From Peribacillus frigoritolerans (GTDB lineage: Bacteria; Bacillota; Bacilli; Bacillales; Bacillaceae), in NCBI RefSeq assembly GCF_004358755.1, contig NZ_SMZY01000004.1, forward strand, positions 272,416-336,415: a stretch of DNA of 64,000 nt, given 5' to 3'. The stretch's first letter is position 1. Each line of letters starts with the position of its first letter. The notes beneath the pieces are model-generated. The model ran no database searches. It saw nothing but the letters and a program-made list of their open reading frames with translations, and was not told the DNA's origin. Positions 32,090 through 45,578 of the stretch are shown in pieces. A program made the position numbers and the translations under genes.

Positions 32090-33361
32090 TTATTTAATTC
32101 TGTTATCCAGGCGTTTCTGTGCTGCCTCGAATGCTTTTTCAATAGACACCTTGCCGCTTACTGATTCAGACTGGGCTTTGATTGATTCATCCATTGCCAG
32201 TGAATAGTTGCCTGTGTAGTTAACAGATGGAATGCTGTCCATTTGCTCTGTGAACGTGCTCCAGATCGGCTGATTCGAGAAGAACTCCTGCTCTTCAGTG
32301 AAGATCGGCTCATCATAGATTGTGTTAAGTGTCGGGAATAAGCCGCCTTTCATTGCTTCAAGCTGTGTTTCTTCATCTGTTGAGAAGTATTCCATGAAGT
32401 CATATGCTTCTTGTTTTTTATCCGTAGATTGCATGATGACGTAGTTGCTTCCGCCTAAGTTAGAAGCACGGTTTCCGCCTTCTTCAAATGCAGGAAGAGG
32501 AATAACGCCCCACTTGCCTGATGTATCCTTGCCTTGTCCAGTGATGGAGCCTGATAGCCATGCGCCAGATGGTGCTGCTGCAACCTCGCCGCTTACCATG
32601 GCGCTGATCCATGCATCCCAGCCGACTGTATTTTTCACTAAGCCTTCATCTTTAAGCTGCTTGATCACTTTTGCAGCATTCATTGATTCTTCTGATGTTA
32701 AAGCAAGCTCTCCTTTATCATCAAAGTAAAGGGAACCCTGCTGATTCATCATCATGCGGTAAAGACCGTCGTCACCGTTTAAATCAAGTCCAAGCATTGG
32801 TTTGCCTGTTTTTTCTTTAATGACTTTACCCGCTTCAACAAATTGCTCCCATGTTTGAATATCTTCTGCTTTTACGCCAGCTTCTTCAAAAATATCTGTG
32901 CGGTAAAAGACGCCTGTCGGACCGCCGTCAAACGGGAAGCCGACAATTTTATCATCAACCGTTAAAAGGTCTGTTTTACTTGAAGGAAATTTATCAGCCT
33001 GCTTATCAAAACCGTACTCTTTTAAATCTAAAAATGCTTTAGGATAAGATTCTGCATATCCTTGAATGCGGTCATCTTCAACAAGGACGATGTCAGGAAG
33101 ACCTTGCCCGCCAGCCTGCAGACCTGTTGTTAATTTCGAATAAACATCTTCTCTCCCGATTTCTACAATCTCAAGTTCAAAATCAGGATTTTCTTTCTTA
33201 TAGCGTTCGGCCGCTGCTTCAAGTACAGGAACGTTGATGTTCCAAGCCCAAGCCGTCAATTTTTTGTCGTCTTTGCTTGTTTTTTCAGAAGATCCTCCTG
33301 AACAAGCAGAGAGCATGCCGATGATTAGAACCAGACTAATCAAACCTATTACCTTTTTCAT
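32090..33361 (-). CDS. Sugar-binding lipoprotein of the galactoside importer
   Basis: 423-residue extracellular solute-binding protein. Signal sequence MKKVIGLISLVLIIGMLSAC gives lipidation at C20 with lipobox LSAC, then a Ser/Lys linker. The mature domain has GQGLPDIVLVEDDRI, PMLGLDLNGDDGLYRMM and GAWLSGSITGQGKDTSGKWG, as in MalE/MsmE-type oligosaccharide binders. It is the first gene of the operon, with a promoter and cre-like operator 47-95 bp upstream. Being first and lipid-anchored fits the stoichiometric excess binding proteins usually need. The ligand is inferred to be a galactose-containing oligosaccharide from the enzymes downstream. Confidence 0.93.
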   Translation of the reverse strand: MKKVIGLISLVLIIGMLSACSGGSSEKTSKDDKKLTAWAWNINVPVLEAAAERYKKENPDFELEIVEIGREDVYSKLTTGLQAGGQGLPDIVLVEDDRIQGYAESYPKAFLDLKEYGFDKQADKFPSSKTDLLTVDDKIVGFPFDGGPTGVFYRTDIFEEAGVKAEDIQTWEQFVEAGKVIKEKTGKPMLGLDLNGDDGLYRMMMNQQGSLYFDDKGELALTSEESMNAAKVIKQLKDEGLVKNTVGWDAWISAMVSGEVAAAPSGAWLSGSITGQGKDTSGKWGVIPLPAFEEGGNRASNLGGSNYVIMQSTDKKQEAYDFMEYFSTDEETQLEAMKGGLFPTLNTIYDEPIFTEEQEFFSNQPIWSTFTEQMDSIPSVNYTGNYSLAMDESIKAQSESVSGKVSIEKAFEAAQKRLDNRIK

Positions 33362-33407
33362 GTTTTACCCCCTATTAATCTTAATCAAAAGATACTGACC
33401 GCAAAAA

Positions 33408-33421
33408 TGAAATCGTTTACA
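33408..33421 (-). promoter_or_regulatory. cre-like operator of the galactoside operon
   Basis: TGTAAACGATTTCA on the minus strand fits the CcpA consensus TGWNANCGNTNWCA at every fixed position when read on the plus strand (TGAAATCGTTTACA). It begins 6 bp after the -10 box and covers the expected transcription start, a classic repression position. A LacI-family repressor is encoded in the operon, so the site could serve that protein as well as CcpA. Confidence 0.72.
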
Positions 33422-33427
33422 AAATTA

Positions 33428-33456
33428 ATAATAGAATAATAGTCGGAAAATTTCAA
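33428..33456 (-). promoter_or_regulatory. Sigma-A promoter of the galactoside operon
   Basis: TTGAAA, 17-nt spacer, TATTAT on the minus strand. The predicted start is about 60 bp before the binding-protein ATG. Confidence 0.75.
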
Positions 33457-33521
33457 GTAAAATTTAACTAAAAGTTTTTACTATTTTACCTTTCGTTTTA
33501 CTTAAATAATTCTCATCCAAA

Positions 33522-33554
33522 GAAAAAGGCGCCGGAATATCCATCCGCGCCTTT
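33522..33554 (-). terminator. hsp20 terminator
   Basis: Hairpin with arms AAAGGCGC(C)GGA and TCCGCGCCTTT around a short loop and a TTTTTC tail on the minus strand, about 100 bp after the hsp20 stop. It insulates the galactoside promoter. Confidence 0.75.
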
Positions 33555-33653
33555 CTATTATTGAATTTTTCTCTTTTATCATCTTAAAAATTGAACTATA
33601 TTACCATATTCTTTTTACTTAAAATTCTGTTATTCTCTGATGCATGTTTTACT

Positions 33654-34040
33654 TCAGTCAATCTCGATTTTAGTTGATGTCTTCTTTGGAATCGTGATTT
33701 TCAAGACACCATTCCGGTAGTTCGCCTTTAAATTTCTTTTTACAGCTGAAGGGGGAATAGGAATTGATTGTTTGCCGTTTTTCTTCTCATTTTTCGCTGA
33801 TTTTACTGTGATGATCAGATCTTCTCCGAGAATTTCAAGTTTAATATCCTCTTTTTCAATTCCTGGCAATTCTGCTTTCACAACAAATGCTGCATCCGTT
33901 TCATCCGTCATAACCTGAAATCCTTTTGGAGCAAATGATTGTTTGAAATAGTCGTCGATGCTTCCGAGAAGGGTATTCTTTGGCCGCGAGACAAAAAAAT
34001 CATTGATCAATTTCATCGGATCTTTTCCGTTTGAATCCAT
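33654..34040 (-). CDS. Small heat-shock protein (Hsp20/alpha-crystallin)
   Basis: 128-residue ATP-independent chaperone. The alpha-crystallin domain spans about residues 40-125 (FVVKAELPGIEKEDIKLEI, then the end motif NGVLKITIPK). The N-terminal arm is short. I chose the ATG with AGGAGG 7 nt upstream. It is monocistronic. Bacillus genomes carry several Hsp20 paralogues, including the spore coat protein CotM, and sequence alone does not say which role this one has. Confidence 0.88.
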   Translation of the reverse strand: MDSNGKDPMKLINDFFVSRPKNTLLGSIDDYFKQSFAPKGFQVMTDETDAAFVVKAELPGIEKEDIKLEILGEDLIITVKSAKNEKKNGKQSIPIPPSAVKRNLKANYRNGVLKITIPKKTSTKIEID

Positions 34041-34275
34041 GTTCAATCCTCCTGACATACGTTCATTTATATCTCATTATCATATGTAAGAATGCTGCTG
34101 TTTGCCTATCCGGAAAATTGTTGTTTTGTTATAAATCTGACTGCACATAATACGTAATATTAAAAGAAAAAATTATCATCTGAAAATTCTAAATAGTTTT
34201 ACTTTAATTCTTTTTAGGAAGCGCTTACGTATATGTGCGCCATAGCTCACAAGCGCTCAAATCCGCGCCATGCCT
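34041..34275. other. Intergenic region between hsp20 and putP/opuE with short repeats
   Basis: Divergent promoter region without an open frame. It contains a 7-bp inverted pair AGCGCTT (34220) and AAGCGCT (34251), and GCGCCAT twice in direct orientation (34237 and 34265), all just upstream of the sigma-B-like promoter. The AGGAAGCGCTTACG stretch is an imperfect cre-like sequence (11 of 14). Confidence 0.45.
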
Positions 34276-34302
34276 GTTTCATTTCCTTGAAACAGGGGGA
34301 AT
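34276..34302 (+). promoter_or_regulatory. Candidate sigma-B promoter of the proline symporter gene
   Basis: GTTTCA, 15-nt spacer, GGGAAT agrees with the sigma-B consensus GTTTNN-N12-15-GGGWAW. B. subtilis opuE, at the same genomic position, is known to use both a sigma-A and a sigma-B promoter. The same bases form an inverted repeat (CCTGTTTC / GAAACAGG). Confidence 0.55.
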
Positions 34303-34391
34303 AGTTTGTTAGGTTAGGAAACCGTAGGGCTGAACGGATTGCAATATTTGGATCTTTATCACACTATCACTTATGTCAAAGGAGAGATTTG

Positions 34392-35873
34392 GTGGAAATT
34401 GGAACAATTGTATCACTCGGAATTTATTTTGTCGGCATGCTTCTTATTGGTTTCTATGCCTTCAAAAAATCAACAAATGATGTATCTGGCTACATGCTGG
34501 GAGGACGCGGGCTCGGACCTGCAGTAACTGCTTTGTCGGCAGGTGCATCTGATATGAGCGGCTGGATGCTGATGGGGCTTCCCGGTGCGATGTACACAAC
34601 CGGATTATCAAGTATGTGGATCGCAGTTGGTTTATCTATCGGAGCTTATCTGAATTATATTCTTGTGGCTCCTCGCCTGCGTACCTATACAGAGGTAGCA
34701 AATGACTCAATTACAATCCCGGACTACTTCGAAAACCGCTTTAAAGACACGTCACGCATGCTCCGTTTTGTTTCTGCAATCGTTATTATTATTTTCTTCA
34801 CACTCTACACATCTGCAGGATTAGTATCAGGCGGACTTTTGTTTGAGTCAGCCTTTAAAACGGATTACCTGTTCGGTATGCTTCTTACAGCAGGTGTTGT
34901 CATGGTTTACACTCTTTTTGGCGGATTTCTTGCCGTCAGCTTAACCGATTTCGTGCAGGGCATCATCATGTTCCTCGCACTGATTCTGGTTCCAGTCGTT
35001 GCATTTATGGAACTTGGAGGAGTGGGGCCTACATTTGACGTTGTCCGTGAGATAGACCCGACTTACTTGGATATTTTTAAAGGAACATCAGTTATTGGCA
35101 TTCTTGGATTTTTAGCTTGGGGACTTGGTTATTTTGGCCAGCCTCACATTATCGTGCGTTTTATGGCGATTTCATCAATTAAAGAACTCAAGCCTGCACG
35201 AAGAATTGGGATGGCCTGGATGATTATCTCGATTATTGGCGCACTGCTGACAGGACTTGTCGGTATTGCTTATATTAATCAGACAGGAGCTTCTCTTGCA
35301 GACCCTGAAACAATCTTCATCAAATTTGCCCAGGTGCTTTTCCATCCGTTCATAACAGGGTTCCTGCTTGCAGCAATTCTTGCAGCTATCATGAGTACCA
35401 TTTCATCACAGCTGCTTGTTACTGCGAGTGCCCTGACAGAGGATTTTTATAAAACGTTCTTTAAACGAAATGCATCTGATAAAGAGCTTGTATTTATTGG
35501 AAGACTCGCGGTATTGCTTGTTGCAATCGTAGGTGTCCTCCTATCCTTGGAACCTAGCGACACCATCCTTTCCCTAGTCGGATACGCATGGGCAGGATTC
35601 GGTTCTGCATTCGGACCGGCCGTGCTGCTCAGCTTATATTGGAAACGCATGACGAAGTGGGGTGCGCTTGCCGGTATGATCGTCGGTGCTGTCACAGTGC
35701 TGATTTGGGTAAACGTCCCTGCACTGAAAGAATTCATGTACGAAATGATTCCCGGCTTCTTCTTAAGTTTACTTGCTGTTTACGTAGTCAGCTTGATCAC
35801 AAGCAGACCTTCTAAACGCGTTCAAAATACGTTTAACGAAATGGAAGAAGTTTTAGAGGAAGAAACAAAGTAA
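34392..35873 (+). CDS. opuE: Sodium/proline symporter (OpuE/PutP)
   Basis: About 493-residue member of the sodium:solute symporter family with around 13 membrane helices. Family signatures include [20 protein letters not shown] (about 35-54), [31 protein letters not shown] and [15 protein letters not shown]. It imports proline with sodium for osmoprotection or as nutrient. GGAG is 7 nt before a GTG start; a TTG one codon earlier is an alternative. The position near gatCAB matches B. subtilis opuE, while the nearby P5C dehydrogenase is equally compatible with a putP role. Osmostress control is suggested by the sigma-B-like promoter. Confidence 0.9.
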   Translation: MEIGTIVSLGIYFVGMLLIGFYAFKKSTNDVSGYMLGGRGLGPAVTALSAGASDMSGWMLMGLPGAMYTTGLSSMWIAVGLSIGAYLNYILVAPRLRTYTEVANDSITIPDYFENRFKDTSRMLRFVSAIVIIIFFTLYTSAGLVSGGLLFESAFKTDYLFGMLLTAGVVMVYTLFGGFLAVSLTDFVQGIIMFLALILVPVVAFMELGGVGPTFDVVREIDPTYLDIFKGTSVIGILGFLAWGLGYFGQPHIIVRFMAISSIKELKPARRIGMAWMIISIIGALLTGLVGIAYINQTGASLADPETIFIKFAQVLFHPFITGFLLAAILAAIMSTISSQLLVTASALTEDFYKTFFKRNASDKELVFIGRLAVLLVAIVGVLLSLEPSDTILSLVGYAWAGFGSAFGPAVLLSLYWKRMTKWGALAGMIVGAVTVLIWVNVPALKEFMYEMIPGFFLSLLAVYVVSLITSRPSKRVQNTFNEMEEVLEEETK

Positions 35874-35882
35874 GAAATGTTA

Positions 35883-35915
35883 AAACGCTTAGGAGGCTGA
35901 ATCTTCCTAAGCGTT
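35883..35915. terminator. Bidirectional terminator between the symporter and the small membrane protein
   Basis: 12-bp perfect stem AAACGCTTAGGA / TCCTAAGCGTTT with a 9-nt loop and T-runs on both strands. It overlaps the last codons of the convergent small gene. Confidence 0.85.
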
Positions 35916-36098
35916 TTTCTTTTGTGCTTTATTTCTTTGATTTCTGAAATAGAGATGTATCATAATCGCTACCAAAAAACCGATAGAAAACACGATATCT
36001 TTTATTAAATCATCGATGAAAAAAAACATGGATAACAAACTGAATACGAACAAGATACCGGATAAAAATAAAAACGCATTTAACCTTTTTTCATTCAC
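35907..36098 (-). CDS. Small two-helix membrane protein, unknown
   Basis: 63 residues with two hydrophobic helices (about 7-27 and 32-51) and a basic tail NQRNKAQKKNA that probably faces the cytoplasm. The start is GTG with GAGGTGAA upstream. It sits directly after the rocA terminator palindrome, so it may depend on readthrough or its own promoter. I do not recognise a family. The clear ribosome binding site and membrane topology favour a real gene. Confidence 0.6.
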   Translation of the reverse strand: MNEKRLNAFLFLSGILFVFSLLSMFFFIDDLIKDIVFSIGFLVAIMIHLYFRNQRNKAQKKNA

Positions 36099-36114
36099 CT
36101 GGATTCACCTCACA

Positions 36115-36150
36115 AAAAGAGCTTAAACAAACGTTTGTTTAAGCTCTTTT
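36115..36150. repeat. 36-bp perfect palindrome, likely rocA terminator
   Basis: Two 18-bp halves (AAAAGAGCTTAAACAAAC and its exact complement) with no loop between them. On the minus strand it ends in CTTTTTG, 9 bp after the rocA stop codon, so it can act as an intrinsic terminator; the missing loop also makes it look like a protein-binding site. Confidence 0.8.
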
Positions 36151-36159
36151 CTCCTTCTA

Positions 36160-37704
36160 TTACAGCGTTTCCGATGTTGTTTTTGCCTGAAGGTGAAGCA
36201 ATAAATAATCCGGTCCGCCCGCTTTTGAATCTGTACCGGACATGTTGAAGCCGCCAAATGGCTGATAGCCAACGATCGCACCTGTACAGCCGCGGTTGAA
36301 ATACAGATTTCCGACGTGGAAGTCTTCGCGAGCTTGTTCGATGTGCTCACGGTTGTTTGTAAGGACTGCCCCTGTTAAACCGTAGTCCGTGTTGTTGGCA
36401 ATTTCAATCGCATGATCAAAATCTTTTGCTTTCGTAAAGCCGACAACCGGACCGAAGATTTCCTCCTGCATCAAGCGTGCTTTCGGATCAAGATCCGCAA
36501 TGATTGTAGGCTGAATAAAGAAGCCTTTAGAGCTGTCTCCTTCTCCTCCTGCAACGAGCTTCCCTTCTTCTTTGCCGATTTCTACATAACTCATAATTTT
36601 ATCAAATGCAGCCTGATCGATGACAGGACCCATGAAATAGGATTGGTCTGCTGTATCGCCGACTGTTAATTCTTTTGTTAGTTCAACTGCGCGATTCAGG
36701 ACCTGATCATACACATCCTCAACGATGACTGCACGGGAACAAGCAGAACATTTTTGTCCTGAGAATCCAAATGCAGATTTCACGATTGATTGTGCAGCTA
36801 ATTCCAAATCTGCGTCTTTATCAACGACAATCGTATCCTTGCCGCCCATTTCAGCAATAACGCGCTTCAGCCAGATTTGGCCTTCATTCACTTTAGAAGC
36901 ACGCTCATAGATGCGTGTGCCTACGTCACGTGAACCTGTGAAGCTGATAAAACGGGTGCGCGGGTGATCAACTAAATAATCGCCAACCTCAGCGCCGCTT
37001 CCAGGCACGAAGTTCAATACCCCTTTAGGAAGTCCGGCTTCCTCCATCACTTCAACAAACTTGGCCGCAACGACCGGAGTAGTCGAAGCCGGTTTTAACA
37101 AGACTGTGTTGCCTGTTACGATAGCTGCGATTGTCGTTCCTGCCATAATCGCAAACGGGAAGTTCCACGGGGAAATAATAATCCCTGCACCTAAAGGAAT
37201 GTAGCTGTAACGGTTGTACTCACCCGGACGGCTTTCAACTGGCATGCCATCCTTTAATTTCATCATTTGGCGGGCATAATACTCAATGAAATCAATCGCT
37301 TCTGCTGTATCCGCATCCGCTTCATTCCAAGGCTTGCCTGCTTCTTTCGTTAAAAGCGCAGAAAATTCATGTTTGCGGCGGCGAATGATCGCTGCAGCAC
37401 GGAATAGAATGTCCGCACGTACTTCCGGCTTCACTTTGCGCCATGTGTTAAATGTCTCATCTGCCACTTGCATAGCTTTCTCGGCTAACTCCCGGTTCGC
37501 CTTCGAAACGCGGCCAATCACCTCTTCTTTATTTGAAGGATTCACAGAAACAATTTTATCCTCTGTGGAAATACATTCTCCGCCAATGACCAAGTGATAA
37601 TCCTGCCCTAAATATGACTCAACAAGCTTCAGGCCTTCAAGATAGGCTTTCTTATTCTCTTCTGCTGAAAAATCAGTAAATGGTTCGTGTTTGTACGGTA
37701 TCAT
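36160..37704 (-). CDS. rocA: 1-pyrroline-5-carboxylate dehydrogenase
   Basis: NAD-dependent aldehyde dehydrogenase that oxidises P5C/glutamate semialdehyde to glutamate, the last step of proline and arginine breakdown. The 514 residues match the RocA/PutC subgroup. The catalytic cysteine is in [13 protein letters not shown], the general base glutamate is in VIAEMGGKD, and [12 protein letters not shown] binds NAD. Start is after GGGAGGCG. A proline symporter gene is 0.3 kb away, but no proline dehydrogenase gene is in the window. A strong promoter with a cre-like site over the start suggests carbon catabolite control. Confidence 0.93.
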   Translation of the reverse strand: MIPYKHEPFTDFSAEENKKAYLEGLKLVESYLGQDYHLVIGGECISTEDKIVSVNPSNKEEVIGRVSKANRELAEKAMQVADETFNTWRKVKPEVRADILFRAAAIIRRRKHEFSALLTKEAGKPWNEADADTAEAIDFIEYYARQMMKLKDGMPVESRPGEYNRYSYIPLGAGIIISPWNFPFAIMAGTTIAAIVTGNTVLLKPASTTPVVAAKFVEVMEEAGLPKGVLNFVPGSGAEVGDYLVDHPRTRFISFTGSRDVGTRIYERASKVNEGQIWLKRVIAEMGGKDTIVVDKDADLELAAQSIVKSAFGFSGQKCSACSRAVIVEDVYDQVLNRAVELTKELTVGDTADQSYFMGPVIDQAAFDKIMSYVEIGKEEGKLVAGGEGDSSKGFFIQPTIIADLDPKARLMQEEIFGPVVGFTKAKDFDHAIEIANNTDYGLTGAVLTNNREHIEQAREDFHVGNLYFNRGCTGAIVGYQPFGGFNMSGTDSKAGGPDYLLLHLQAKTTSETL

Positions 37705-37730
37705 GATTCAAATTCGCCTCCCTGCAAGTA

Positions 37731-37743
37731 TGAAACGTTTACA
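37731..37743 (-). promoter_or_regulatory. cre-like operator of rocA
   Basis: TGTAAACGTTTCA on the minus strand starts 5 bp after the -10 box. It equals the site in front of the galactoside operon with one base missing in the centre. The one-base contraction makes CcpA binding less certain. Confidence 0.45.
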
Positions 37744-37748
37744 CCCCC

Positions 37749-37777
37749 ATTCTAACGAAAGAGATGGAAACTTTCAA
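37749..37777 (-). promoter_or_regulatory. Sigma-A promoter of rocA
   Basis: TTGAAA, 17-nt spacer, TAGAAT on the minus strand, 45 bp before the start codon. Confidence 0.75.
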
Positions 37778-38000
37778 ACTATGGTAAACTGTCACAATAT
37801 TAAGTTTATTATGTTCAGAGAGTAGGAGAATAGCTAGCTTGAAGGGGAAGACTGGGTTTGAAGCCCCGGATAGTCAGGGCTTCGTTTCTGCTAGTTGCAC
37901 TGAATCTGGAATCCCGCTTGAGCAATTCACCTAGAAAAATGGCCATCTCTAGTTCCACCCATCGAAAAAAACCACCCCACAATGTGAGATGGCTAATCAT
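37778..38000. other. Intergenic region between rocA and camS
   Basis: Holds two hairpins. GAAGCCC / GGGCTTC (about 37859-37883) lacks a T-run. GCCATCTC / GAGATGGC (about 37941-37993) lies right after the camS stop and has an ATTTTTC tail on the minus strand; it may be the camS terminator despite its long loop. A 61-codon frame here has no ribosome binding site and is probably not a gene. Confidence 0.5.
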
Positions 38001-39191
38001 TTATTGATAAATATGAACGGTCGGTTTTTCCTGTCCAGGTTTGCGGACGATCAATGCCTCTTGGCCGCTAGTTGAATTGATGTTTACTTCAACTGAAACA
38101 TAGTCAGGGAAATAGTCTACGACTTTCCCAGTGACAAACTGGGTAAAGGCAATGACTTCTGATTTTCCGTAGAACTGCATTGGTATATCAATCTTCAATT
38201 CTTGCATTTCTTCCCCTTTGTAAAAGGCTTTGCCGATCACGCCTGTGTAATTAGGGAAAAATTCGTCGATATCCTGTTTGAATCGCTCAAAGAGATTGGC
38301 ATCCTCGCGGTAGTCTTCTGTACCTTGAGGCGATGGGAAGAAGACGTATTCCTCATCAATGCTGTCCCATTTGCCGATTTGATTGCTGCCCCCGTCTACT
38401 ACTGTACTTGCGATAAAACTTCCCGGGACAATGGATGACTTCGGCGCTTGCTTGTATAAGGCAATGACAACTGGTACATTTTCAAGACCTTTTTGAGTTC
38501 GTACACGTTTGATGACTTCTTCAGCCATCTTTTTCCCCTCTGCTTCAAGCTTCTGAGGATCGATGACATATTCTCTTTGCGGCTCACCGACTGCTTCACG
38601 GTAATAATGAACCGAGTTTAAAGCAAGCCCAATGACAACTCCGCCAAGCTCAACTGTATTTTCGCCTTTGCGGACTAAGTAATTGTGTTCAAGCATGTGG
38701 GCTAAGTAGATTGGGCTTTTTTCGTTTTGTTGTATAAAATCGCCTTCGGTACTTGCTAGTGGGTTGAGACCCTCATTTTTGAACGTTTCCTTACTCGCTT
38801 TAGCTTTTTCCTGCGCTTCTTTCAATTTATCCCCTTGAAGTTTGCGGCCAAGCCAAGACCGCACTGTCAACTCATCCAGATACTGACCTTCCTGATAAAG
38901 ATGATTGTCTGGAGAAAATTCTTCCTGCGCCACTCTCATCAGTCCCGTTTCGAATTCGTCGATGTCTAATCGGGTATTGATATTTTCAGCAACAAGTCCC
39001 CTTGCTTTTCCTTCTTTAAAAGGAAGGATCATTTTATAGTAAGAATCTGAAATGTTGTATTTAGGAATGATCGCTTTTTCGGTTGATTCATCTTCCGTTT
39101 CCCGCACGATTTCCTCTTGATCGCCAAAGCTGGGTGCGCAGGCTGAAAGGAATAAACAGCCTGCGAGCAGCATTACCATTACTTTTTTCAA
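38001..39191 (-). CDS. camS: CamS-family sex-pheromone-like lipoprotein (YerH)
   Basis: 396-residue extracellular lipoprotein of the CamS family, named for the enterococcal pheromone released from its signal peptide. The leader [18 protein letters not shown] gives lipidation at C18 (LSAC). I chose the TTG with GAGGTG 9 nt upstream because it puts the lysines directly before the hydrophobic core; a GTG four codons earlier is possible. The role in bacilli is unknown. It follows ligA by 25 bp, as yerH does in B. subtilis, and is probably co-transcribed with pcrB-pcrA-ligA. Confidence 0.88.
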   Translation of the reverse strand: MKKVMVMLLAGCLFLSACAPSFGDQEEIVRETEDESTEKAIIPKYNISDSYYKMILPFKEGKARGLVAENINTRLDIDEFETGLMRVAQEEFSPDNHLYQEGQYLDELTVRSWLGRKLQGDKLKEAQEKAKASKETFKNEGLNPLASTEGDFIQQNEKSPIYLAHMLEHNYLVRKGENTVELGGVVIGLALNSVHYYREAVGEPQREYVIDPQKLEAEGKKMAEEVIKRVRTQKGLENVPVVIALYKQAPKSSIVPGSFIASTVVDGGSNQIGKWDSIDEEYVFFPSPQGTEDYREDANLFERFKQDIDEFFPNYTGVIGKAFYKGEEMQELKIDIPMQFYGKSEVIAFTQFVTGKVVDYFPDYVSVEVNINSTSGQEALIVRKPGQEKPTVHIYQ

Positions 39192-39206
39192 GTCGGAATA
39201 CACCTC

Positions 39207-43455
<4,249 letters not shown>

Positions 43456-43521
43456 GTTCCGGACACCACCTTATATCAAACGTATGTTCTTATTTTATCT
43501 CAAAATGTGAGCTTTATGCAA

Positions 43522-44208
43522 TCAGGGTTTTACTGCTTTTACTGTTTTCAGAGCTGAACCAAAATCATCATAGATGACATTGCCGATTACCACAACATCC
43601 GCGTATTCAGCCATTTCAGCTGCCTGTTCAGGCGTTTCAATGCCGCCGCCGTAAAAGAGTTTGGTAGAGGATAAGACAGAGCTTGCAGCCTGGACCACAT
43701 TTACGTCTCCGTAAGTTCCGCTGTATTCTAAATAAAAGATCGGCATATGGAACATGTTTTCAGCCATTCGGGCATACGCCATGACATCATCTGCTGCAAG
43801 CTCCGTATTCGCTTCTGTAAGCTTTGCCGCTTTGCAGTCACCATTTAAAATACAATAGCCTTCTACAATCAGCTCATCCCAGCTCATGATCTCGCCATAT
43901 TCTTTTACAGCTTCATGATGCAGTCCCATTACCCATTTCGTGTTCGTGCTGTTCATGACCGACGGGATAAAATACAAATCAAATCCCGGTATAATCGACT
44001 CAATTTCAGACACCTCAAGCACACAAGGTACAAGGTATCTCCTGATTCGGGACATTAAGTTTAACACATTATCCATCGTCACATTGTCGCTTCCGCCGAC
44101 GATGATCGCATCTGTTCCGGATTCACATATTATTTCTAGATTTTCATCGCTTATCTCTTTATCTGGATCGAGTTTGAAAACATGTTTCCACTCGGTAACG
44201 TCGTACAT
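43522..44208 (-). CDS. pcrB: Heptaprenylglyceryl phosphate synthase PcrB
   Basis: 228-residue TIM-barrel prenyltransferase that joins glycerol-1-phosphate to heptaprenyl diphosphate, giving an archaea-type ether lipid in Bacillus. The N-terminal [14 protein letters not shown], the repeated [13 protein letters not shown] and the phosphate-binding [23 protein letters not shown] are family features. I chose the ATG with AGGAGG 8 nt upstream. It is the first gene of pcrB-pcrA-ligA-camS. Confidence 0.94.
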   Translation of the reverse strand: MYDVTEWKHVFKLDPDKEISDENLEIICESGTDAIIVGGSDNVTMDNVLNLMSRIRRYLVPCVLEVSEIESIIPGFDLYFIPSVMNSTNTKWVMGLHHEAVKEYGEIMSWDELIVEGYCILNGDCKAAKLTEANTELAADDVMAYARMAENMFHMPIFYLEYSGTYGDVNVVQAASSVLSSTKLFYGGGIETPEQAAEMAEYADVVVIGNVIYDDFGSALKTVKAVKP

Positions 44209-44546
44209 GGTCTTTCCTCCTAACAATCGGGTTCCACCTGAAACATTATATCAAATTAACGCCCTGCAAAAAACGGACAGGTGCTATGAAGGTTTTGACA
44301 ATCTGTTCACGTAATCGGGGTTTGGGGCGTTTTAAGGCAGTATACATTTTTTATGACAGCAAGATTTTCCTTGTTTCAAGGTGTCATAGCCCCTATATAG
44401 AACACTTTTTTCAGCCTTCTTCCGGTTTTCGCACTCCATTTCTTCTCTGCCGAAACCTTCTGCATGTCTTTAGACAATATCGTGCAAATAGAAATCCTCA
44501 TAATTCAAATACAAAATGAAGATAATACTCCCATGGAGGGATTGCA
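44209..44546. other. Intergenic region between pcrB and the DUF3231 gene
   Basis: Divergent promoter region. I see no open frame with a ribosome binding site. CCTTGTTTCAAGG-type symmetry (TTTCCTTG / CAAGGTGTC) near 44366-44384 is weak. I could not place a convincing promoter for either gene. Confidence 0.5.
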
Positions 44547-45548
44547 TTGAATTTTAAGAATCCAATTTGTTCGTCTGAGCTTGGTACATTGTGGCTTACA
44601 TATCAGGAAAAAACAATGATTTTAAGAATATTAGAGTATTTCATGGAAAAATCAGAAGATCAGCAGGCAAAAAACATTATGGGAGGCTTGTGGCAGGAGC
44701 TCAATCATTTTGTCATCAAAATAGAAGACATTTTTGAAGGTGAGGGAGTCGTTATACCAAGAGGTTTTACAAAAGAGGATGTAAACCTGGAGGCTCCGAA
44801 GCTTTTTGATAATGGCTTTGACATCATGCTGCTCCGCATTTTAAAAGAGGTCAGCATGGGGATGTATACACTAAATATGAATATGGCTTACCGTGAAGAT
44901 GTCATGTCCATATATGAAGGACTGACAACGGTGACTCAGAAGGTGTATAAGCTATCTACTCATTATCTACTGGACAAAGGCATCTTAACGCTTCCTCCGA
45001 TCGTTGACAAGCCAAAGAGCACTGAGTTTATTGAAGATAAGAACTACCTGAGCGGTTTCTCTTTTTTTAAAAATAACCGCGCCTTAAATGATATTGAAAT
45101 TGGTTATCTTCATCATGGCATTGAAACAAACAACATCGGCATGCAGCTGATATCAGGTTTTGCGCAGTGTTCAACAGACAAAGCGGTTAAAAAGTATTTT
45201 TTAAAAGGAAAAAAGCTTGCTAAAAAACAGATTGAACTGTTTGAAGAACTTCTTATGGACAGTGATGTGCAATTCTCTGCAGGTTCAGGAGGGAACGTCA
45301 CTTCTTCCGCAGTAGCCCCGTTTTCTCAAAAGCTGATGATGTTTTGCATCTATCTGTTAAACGGCTTTGGCCTTGTAGGGAGCAGCTTCGGCTCGATTTT
45401 CAGTTTACGAAGCGATCTATCACTGAAAACCACTTTAATCGCCAAGGATATTTACTTCTATGCAAATGATGGGATTAAACTGATGATTGAAAATGGATGG
45501 TTTGAAGAACCGCCTCAAATGAATGTTTCGAATAAAAACAAAGGCTAA
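44547..45548 (+). CDS. DUF3231 family protein
   Basis: 333 residues with a duplicated DUF3231 fold (about 10-165 and 180-325), each repeat a helical bundle with conserved L-T-S-E-L-G-type openings (SSELGTLWLTY in the first). The family is confined mostly to bacilli and has no established function; the ferritin-like helical layout and GGNVTSSAVAPFSQKLMMF in the second half are visible. The start is TTG with GGAGGG 6 nt upstream. It is monocistronic and convergent with yerC. Confidence 0.78.
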   Translation: MNFKNPICSSELGTLWLTYQEKTMILRILEYFMEKSEDQQAKNIMGGLWQELNHFVIKIEDIFEGEGVVIPRGFTKEDVNLEAPKLFDNGFDIMLLRILKEVSMGMYTLNMNMAYREDVMSIYEGLTTVTQKVYKLSTHYLLDKGILTLPPIVDKPKSTEFIEDKNYLSGFSFFKNNRALNDIEIGYLHHGIETNNIGMQLISGFAQCSTDKAVKKYFLKGKKLAKKQIELFEELLMDSDVQFSAGSGGNVTSSAVAPFSQKLMMFCIYLLNGFGLVGSSFGSIFSLRSDLSLKTTLIAKDIYFYANDGIKLMIENGWFEEPPQMNVSNKNKG

Positions 45549-45572
45549 AATCAAATAGATTTTAGCCTTTTC
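45541..45572. terminator. Bidirectional terminator between the DUF3231 gene and yerC
   Basis: 11-bp perfect stem AAGGCTAAAAT / ATTTTAGCCTT with a short loop and T-runs in both directions. It overlaps the stop codon of the DUF3231 gene. Confidence 0.85.
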
Positions 45573-45578
45573 CATGTA

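Noticed and set aside
34041..34080. CATATGATA resembling a sporulation sigma-K -10 box upstream of hsp20
   Set aside because: No matching -35 at proper distance, and one short AT-rich match is expected by chance; a spore-coat role for this Hsp20 is not supported.
37815..38000. 61-codon minus-strand frame downstream of camS
   Set aside because: No ribosome binding site and no recognisable domain; the sequence is better explained as hairpins after camS.
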